From NCBI RefSeq assembly GCF_947492815.1, contig NZ_CANLOB010000004.1:124001-188000 (forward strand): DNA of 64,000 nucleotides, written 5' to 3'. The first letter of the stretch is position 1. Each line of letters opens with the position of its first letter. The translations under genes and the position numbers were made by a program. Below the pieces are notes generated by a model. The model ran no database searches. It was not told the origin of the DNA and saw nothing but the letters and a program-made list of their open reading frames with translations. This document shows, one piece after another, positions 60,314 through 64,000 of this stretch. Source of the stretch: an uncultured Dokdonia sp. (lineage in GTDB: Bacteria; Bacteroidota; Bacteroidia; Flavobacteriales; Flavobacteriaceae).

Positions 60314-62965
60314 CTACAAAAAGTGCTGTCCAAAATCTTGAAGTGTATCTAAATCCAACCATTTTGCCATTTTATTGTATCCTTTGGCAATATTCTTGAC
60401 CATTTTAGCTCCATTTTTTATTCCCTTAATGGTTTTATTTATCGTAGACTTACTATCGCCTAGTTCTTCAAAAAAACGTCCAATACGCTTAGGAATATTA
60501 TTCTTTTTGAGTTTCTTTTTGACGACCTCTTTATCTTTCTCATCTTCTAGTTCTTCAAGGACTTTAGCTGTTTTCTTTAAATCTTCTAACTCCTCTTGGT
60601 GTTTTTTAGTTTTAGAAAGTTTTTCAATAAGATCGTTCAACTCACCTTGTAATTCAAAGTTACAGTTCTGGAAGTTGAAGTTGGTAGTAGTGATATCACC
60701 GACATTTCCTCCAGTAACAACGGTTTGATTGTCTCTAATAATATTAGGCTGATTATTAATCGTTATACTTAAATTTATATTATAGTCTTTAGCTACCTTG
60801 TCTAAAAGAATATCAAGATTGGCTATAGGATCATAAAATGGTCTATTATTTCTTAAATGACTAACAATAGATTGCTCTTCTAAAAAACGTTCATGATTTG
60901 TCGGAAGTTCAGAATCGATAACTTTATAAGACAGCTCTGGTTGTAAACTCTTATAAGATTCAAAAATATCATTTAAGGTTTCTCTTATTGTAGAAATGTA
61001 TTCAGTTTTATCTTTTCCCTGTACAGATACGCTAATGGTACGTTCTCGTTGGCTTTCTTTTATGAGTGCAGTGGTACTTTCTTTATAGCCAAGAAAAACA
61101 CCATATCTCCATACAGATTGTTTTTTATTGAGAATTTTAATCTCTTTATTATGTCTTACTATAAACCGAGAAATGGTATTTGGTGGTAAAGGTTGGTTAG
61201 CTTCATATTTTAAAGATAATGTTGACTTTTCTGAAAAAACAGGCAATGTTTCAGGTTGGTCTTCTTTTAATAAATGTGGTATGACTAATCGTGTACCTCT
61301 TAACGTATAGGCTAATTCATACTTAATCATCAAATCAAATAAGAATTTGTGTTTCTCTATAGGAAAACGCTGTGCTTCTTCTTTAAATATTTTAGGAAAC
61401 TCGCTTAATAATATCGTATGGGTATCGTGATCATTTATCCAATTAATAATTTTATAGACCCCATCACTGATCCATTCAGGGTTTAAAATTAAGGTGTTAT
61501 ATTCTCCTAATTCTGGATACCACAAACTAATCCCTAACGCATGTAATGATTTTAATAAAGTCTCTGCATTATCAATTTGATACTTGTCTGCTATTTCTAA
61601 AAACTGTTCCTTTTGGATAAATTCATTTTCTTTGGCTATATTTTTAGCAAATAGTTTTTCTAATTCATTTTTAACTTGGTAATAACTTTTAGAGATCTGT
61701 TGTTTTTCCCAAGAAGGGTTATGAATAATATAGTTAGAAACAACTTCTCTAAAATCTTGTAATTTCTTTGTATCTGACTTAATATTAAACGTATATAAGC
61801 CTTCAATTGGATATTCAGATTTTAATGTGTTAATAGGGATATCTACGGTATGTTTATCTTGTTCATTAACCAATATAATGGCCCTAGAATTCGTACCACC
61901 ATAGTTTTTGACATGATCCAACCAATAGCGTAGACGATTTCGTTCTTCACTACGCCCATCATACACTAAAATATACAGACTCCGTTCTGATAAGAAGAAT
62001 TGATGTGCCGCATGCGTCACTGTATGCCCTGCAAAATCCCAAATACGCACATTAATAGGCTCAGTTTTTGTAGGAAGTTTCCATAAGGTGGTATCTACTC
62101 CTGGCGTACTTTCACCTTTCTTTGTCATAGAGGCTTTAGGATTGCGTAATCTACGTGCGATACATGTTTTCCCCACTCCTTTATCTCCTAAAATAATGAC
62201 ACGTGCTTCATTGAGACGTTCACTTCCTTCACGAAGGATACGTTCCATTTCTGCTCCCACCGCAGCAGCCCCTTGAGCTTTTATTTCTTCTGGAAGATTA
62301 ACTCTTTTTTTAACTTCGTAAATATCAAACTCAAAATTATTTTTAAAGAGTTGTTCATACCATTTAAACCAATAAATACATTTATTTTTCTTTAATGCTA
62401 AATGAAAACCATACCAAACATCTCCATATCTATCTATGTTTATTTCTGGTTTTCTACCATCTAAGATTCCTAATAGGTCTGTTAATATATCTTTTTTTAA
62501 ATTTATTATAGAAATTTCAGATATACTTATTATTGATTTAGATATGTCTTCAGTAATTTTATGATTTTCACTTTCTCCTATGTGATAATAAGTAGAAACA
62601 AAATATGCATAATACGGTAAATCAATTAAAAATTGAATAGATTTTCTAATAGTATTTGAATTTTTTTTTCTGTTAGAAAAATAATTATTGTGATATTCTT
62701 CATTAGCATTACTATAAATATCATAAGCAAATTCCGAATACGATCTGTTTTTAAAGCTTTGTAAATCAAAACTATAAGAAGAGACATCTAATAAATTAAA
62801 AATATTGTATATTTTTAATTGAATTTCAGATTTAATCCAAAATTTTAAATTTCCTTCAACAAATATGAATGGAAGTACCCTAAGACCACATCTCCAAATA
62901 AAAACTATTTGTTGTTGCCATGATAGTTTTTCTATTTCTATTTTTAATTGTTCTTCGAATGTCAT
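60314..62965 (-). CDS. Roc-COR (Roco-like) GTPase with unknown N- and C-terminal modules
   Basis: An 883-aa protein. Residues 1-245: W/F-rich helical module of unknown family beginning with FEEQLKIEIEKLSWQQQ and ending with PEEIKAQGAAAVGAEMERILREG. Residues ~255-420: Ras-like Roc domain with P-loop GDKGVGKT (260-267), G3-like WDFAGH (309-314) and an unusual G4, NEQD (367-370) instead of NKxD. Then a COR domain (NTLILNPEWISDGVYKIINW near residue 500). From about 710 a distinctive VTGGNVGDITTTNFNFQN, then a coiled coil and a basic helical tail. There are no leucine-rich repeats and no kinase. The N-terminal coding part looks more A/T-rich than the rest. Bacterial Roco-like proteins are of uncertain role; some belong to conflict systems (inference). 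Confidence 0.85.
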   Translation of the reverse strand: MTFEEQLKIEIEKLSWQQQIVFIWRCGLRVLPFIFVEGNLKFWIKSEIQLKIYNIFNLLDVSSYSFDLQSFKNRSYSEFAYDIYSNANEEYHNNYFSNRKKNSNTIRKSIQFLIDLPYYAYFVSTYYHIGESENHKITEDISKSIISISEISIINLKKDILTDLLGILDGRKPEINIDRYGDVWYGFHLALKKNKCIYWFKWYEQLFKNNFEFDIYEVKKRVNLPEEIKAQGAAAVGAEMERILREGSERLNEARVIILGDKGVGKTCIARRLRNPKASMTKKGESTPGVDTTLWKLPTKTEPINVRIWDFAGHTVTHAAHQFFLSERSLYILVYDGRSEERNRLRYWLDHVKNYGGTNSRAIILVNEQDKHTVDIPINTLKSEYPIEGLYTFNIKSDTKKLQDFREVVSNYIIHNPSWEKQQISKSYYQVKNELEKLFAKNIAKENEFIQKEQFLEIADKYQIDNAETLLKSLHALGISLWYPELGEYNTLILNPEWISDGVYKIINWINDHDTHTILLSEFPKIFKEEAQRFPIEKHKFLFDLMIKYELAYTLRGTRLVIPHLLKEDQPETLPVFSEKSTLSLKYEANQPLPPNTISRFIVRHNKEIKILNKKQSVWRYGVFLGYKESTTALIKESQRERTISVSVQGKDKTEYISTIRETLNDIFESYKSLQPELSYKVIDSELPTNHERFLEEQSIVSHLRNNRPFYDPIANLDILLDKVAKDYNINLSITINNQPNIIRDNQTVVTGGNVGDITTTNFNFQNCNFELQGELNDLIEKLSKTKKHQEELEDLKKTAKVLEELEDEKDKEVVKKKLKKNNIPKRIGRFFEELGDSKSTINKTIKGIKNGAKMVKNIAKGYNKMAKWLDLDTLQDFGQHFL

Positions 62966-63064
62966 AAAATCCCCTTACTTTTAATACAAAAGGAAAACTA
63001 CAAATAAATCTCTTACCATCAATATGTTATCCCATAATCTTAATACATTTTTATTAAATAACCT

Positions 63065-63072
63065 TATCTTTA
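63065..63072 (+). promoter_or_regulatory. -7-like box directly before the 126-aa gene
   Basis: TATCTTTA ends 4 bp before ATG 63077, predicting a leaderless transcript. A similar stretch (ATCTTACGCTATGC) occurs at 63494-63508 before the 58-aa gene. Confidence 0.4.
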
Positions 63073-63076
63073 CGCT

Positions 63077-63457
63077 ATGCATAAGCAACAACATTTTATA
63101 CACAAACTAGTATCACTATGGTTGTTCATAGGGATTTCGCTGGCGTTTGGGTATGAAACACAGGAACAAACTACAGCTGTAGTTCCTGTGGAGTTGGTGG
63201 AGACCTATACTTCAGTCAGGAAACCGCATACGGTATCTTATACGAAGGTGGTTAAAGCTATACATGCAGCAGGGTATACATCGGCGTATGCTATATTTTC
63301 ATTTACACGCTTCTTAGAGGTACAACAGCATATCATCTTCCATCAAATGACAGTACAGCAAGAAGCTTTTTTAAATACAAAACCTTCCTTCATAGTACGT
63401 TTACCACAACGTACTCCTCTATCTGATGATACAGATCGTAGTCAGCATTTGTCTTAA
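63077..63457 (+). CDS. small exported or membrane protein, unknown function
   Basis: A 126-aa protein with an N-terminal hydrophobic segment (about 10-25, LVSLWLFIGISLAFGYE) that could be a signal peptide or anchor. The remainder is a mixed helical domain (VKAIHAAGYTSAYAIFSFTRFLEVQQHI) with a polar tail. No family recognised. A long hairpin lies inside its early coding region (63159-63190). It is followed 73 bp later by the 58-aa membrane protein, and both lie between the two MITE-like repeats with the GTPase. Confidence 0.6.
   Translation: MHKQQHFIHKLVSLWLFIGISLAFGYETQEQTTAVVPVELVETYTSVRKPHTVSYTKVVKAIHAAGYTSAYAIFSFTRFLEVQQHIIFHQMTVQQEAFLNTKPSFIVRLPQRTPLSDDTDRSQHLS
63159..63190 (+). promoter_or_regulatory. 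long hairpin within the 126-aa gene
   Basis: CACAGGAA(CAAA)CTACAG pairs with CTGTAGTTCCTGTG, 14 bp of perfect pairing apart from a four-base bulge. Location in the start of a coding sequence suggests RNA-level control, or simple codon coincidence. Confidence 0.35.
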
Positions 63458-63529
63458 TTTCTAGACAACTTCAACGTACACATCTATTGTATCATCTTAC
63501 GCTATGCCTAGCGTACCAACATTAATTTA

Positions 63530-63706
63530 ATGAAATTTAAACGTTTTCTGCGCTTAGTAGCGCTTATACTAATGGTGGCTGTAGCCGCCGCTATTCCGAT
63601 ACCTATGAAATTTGCATACAAAGACAATCTTCCAAAAAACCTACAAGAACAGGTAGATACGAAAGAAGAAGATGACGAAGAGGATGAGCAAGAATATATT
63701 ATGTAA
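63530..63706 (+). CDS. 58-aa single-span membrane protein with acidic tail
   Basis: A frame shorter than 60 codons. Residues 5-25 are a strong hydrophobic helix (FLRLVALILMVAVAAAIPIP), preceded by basic MKFKR, so orientation is likely N-in. The C-terminal 20 residues are very acidic (EEDDEEDEQEY). A/T-rich leader with TTAATTTA before the ATG. No family recognised. It ends 4 bp before the right copy of the MITE-like repeat. Confidence 0.6.
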   Translation: MKFKRFLRLVALILMVAVAAAIPIPMKFAYKDNLPKNLQEQVDTKEEDDEEDEQEYIM

Positions 63707-63709
63707 TCA

Positions 63710-63830
63710 GGTGACTTCGATACAATTTCTCATGCTTCGAAATCACTCAGTCACTAACTGTGAAAAGTGAAAAACTATATGTCAGGTGATTGAATGTTTT
63801 CGCGATAGGCGAAAATGTATCGAAATTACC
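63710..63830. mobile_element. MITE-like repeat, right copy
   Basis: 121 bp: left end GGTGACTTCGATACA and right end TGTATCGAAATTACC form a nearly perfect ~15-bp terminal inverted repeat. Sequence matches the left copy at 60181-60301 in the same orientation, with scattered substitutions, so the two bracket the GTPase and both small genes. Confidence 0.8.
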
Positions 63831-63908
63831 GTATCTAAAAACTAAGAAAATAGCGTACTAGTCTATTATATTTGGGGTTCTCAAAAAAATGCTGTGTTAT
63901 ATGCTCCT

Positions 63909-64000
63909 TTACACGCTTTCGCGAAAGCGTACATAGAAACAGTAAAATAGCATCGAAAACGCTATCGTAAAAACAAATCCTTGCATTAGGGCATGGTGGA
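63909..64000 (-). CDS. possible C-terminal end of a membrane protein (partial)
   Basis: On the minus strand a frame enters from the window edge and stops at 63909-63911 (TAA). It is hydrophobic (ALMQGFVFTIAFSMLFYC) and ends YVRFRESV, with the last residues encoded by the palindrome. A second frame is also open across the same stretch, so this is uncertain; it could be noncoding. Confidence 0.25.
   Translation of the reverse strand, partial: HHALMQGFVFTIAFSMLFYCFYVRFRESV
63914..63929. repeat. dispersed palindrome, perfect
   Basis: CGCTTTCGCGAAAGCG near the window end, overlapping the possible partial gene, where it would be read as VRFRES. Confidence 0.95.

Larger units (their letters stand above)
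63831..64000. other. end region of the window
   Basis: A/T-rich sequence with one perfect palindrome and, on the minus strand, the possible end of a partial gene. No promoter or terminator was clearly seen. Confidence 0.5.

Noticed and set aside
1..64000. CRISPR arrays, tRNA or rRNA genes, prophage or transposase genes
   Set aside because: Looked for regularly spaced repeats, tRNA T-loop patterns, rRNA core sequences and DDE or serine/tyrosine recombinase motifs; none was found in this window.

Overview
The window looks like a chromosomal segment of a marine-type flavobacterium (Bacteroidota, Flavobacteriaceae). Evidence: low GC, A/T-rich leaders, promoters of the Bacteroidota type (-7 box TAnnTTTG, often with an upstream TTTG/TTG), type IX secretion (T9SS) C-terminal domains, and families such as DUF4870, DUF3822, 2TM and LytS-type kinases. 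A Dokdonia/Croceibacter-like genus is my guess from recollection of the palindrome described below; the sequence does not prove it. I saw no tRNA, rRNA, CRISPR array or insertion sequence. The only structured RNA found is the RNase P RNA gene on the minus strand near 55.1-55.4 kb.

Layout. 0-9.5 kb: a partial gene, a DEAH helicase, small conserved proteins, an SDR reductase, two small membrane proteins, mnmE, a decayed intergenic island (antisense gene remnant plus an orphan T9SS tail) and a CarboxypepD_reg-like surface protein. 9.5-15 kb: an unannotated 56-aa double-glycine Cys-rich peptide gene, a 75-aa protein, and a divergent cluster of FAD oxidoreductase, PTPS/QueD-family protein, FolE and glutathione peroxidase, which share an inverted-repeat operator; then a membrane class III nucleotide cyclase. 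15.3-20.2 kb: a 1627-aa secreted M14 carboxypeptidase with a T9SS tail.

20.3-46.2 kb: a large exopolysaccharide/capsule locus. On the minus strand, in transcription order, it has tviC-tviB-rmlBACD, then wecB-wecC, acetyltransferases, Wzx-like flippase, glycosyltransferases, Wzy-like polymerase, a two-domain oxidoreductase, a heparinase II/III-like protein, a WecA-type initiating transferase, an aminotransferase, a CapD-type dehydratase, then wza and wzc. A CpsB-type phosphatase sits convergently on the plus strand. Together these predict a Wzy-dependent acidic polymer containing rhamnose, ManNAcA, a 6-oxidised HexNAc and an amino-deoxy sugar.

46.4-60 kb: a secreted propeller-like protein, an acyltransferase, kdsB, a RecD-like helicase, a DUF3822-rsmD operon, small unknowns, rnpB, a LytS kinase with two 2TM proteins, a TPR-like protein, a thioredoxin protein with an MsrA-like tail, and a DUF2141 protein. 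60.2-63.8 kb: an accessory unit, an 883-aa Roc-COR GTPase and two small membrane proteins, bounded by two copies of a ~121-bp element with terminal inverted repeats.

The most striking pattern not explained by genes is a dispersed palindrome, CGCTTTCGCGAAAGCG: 12 perfect and 4 near-perfect copies in 64 kb, between and inside genes. Four of the perfect genic copies are read in the same frame as AFAKA.
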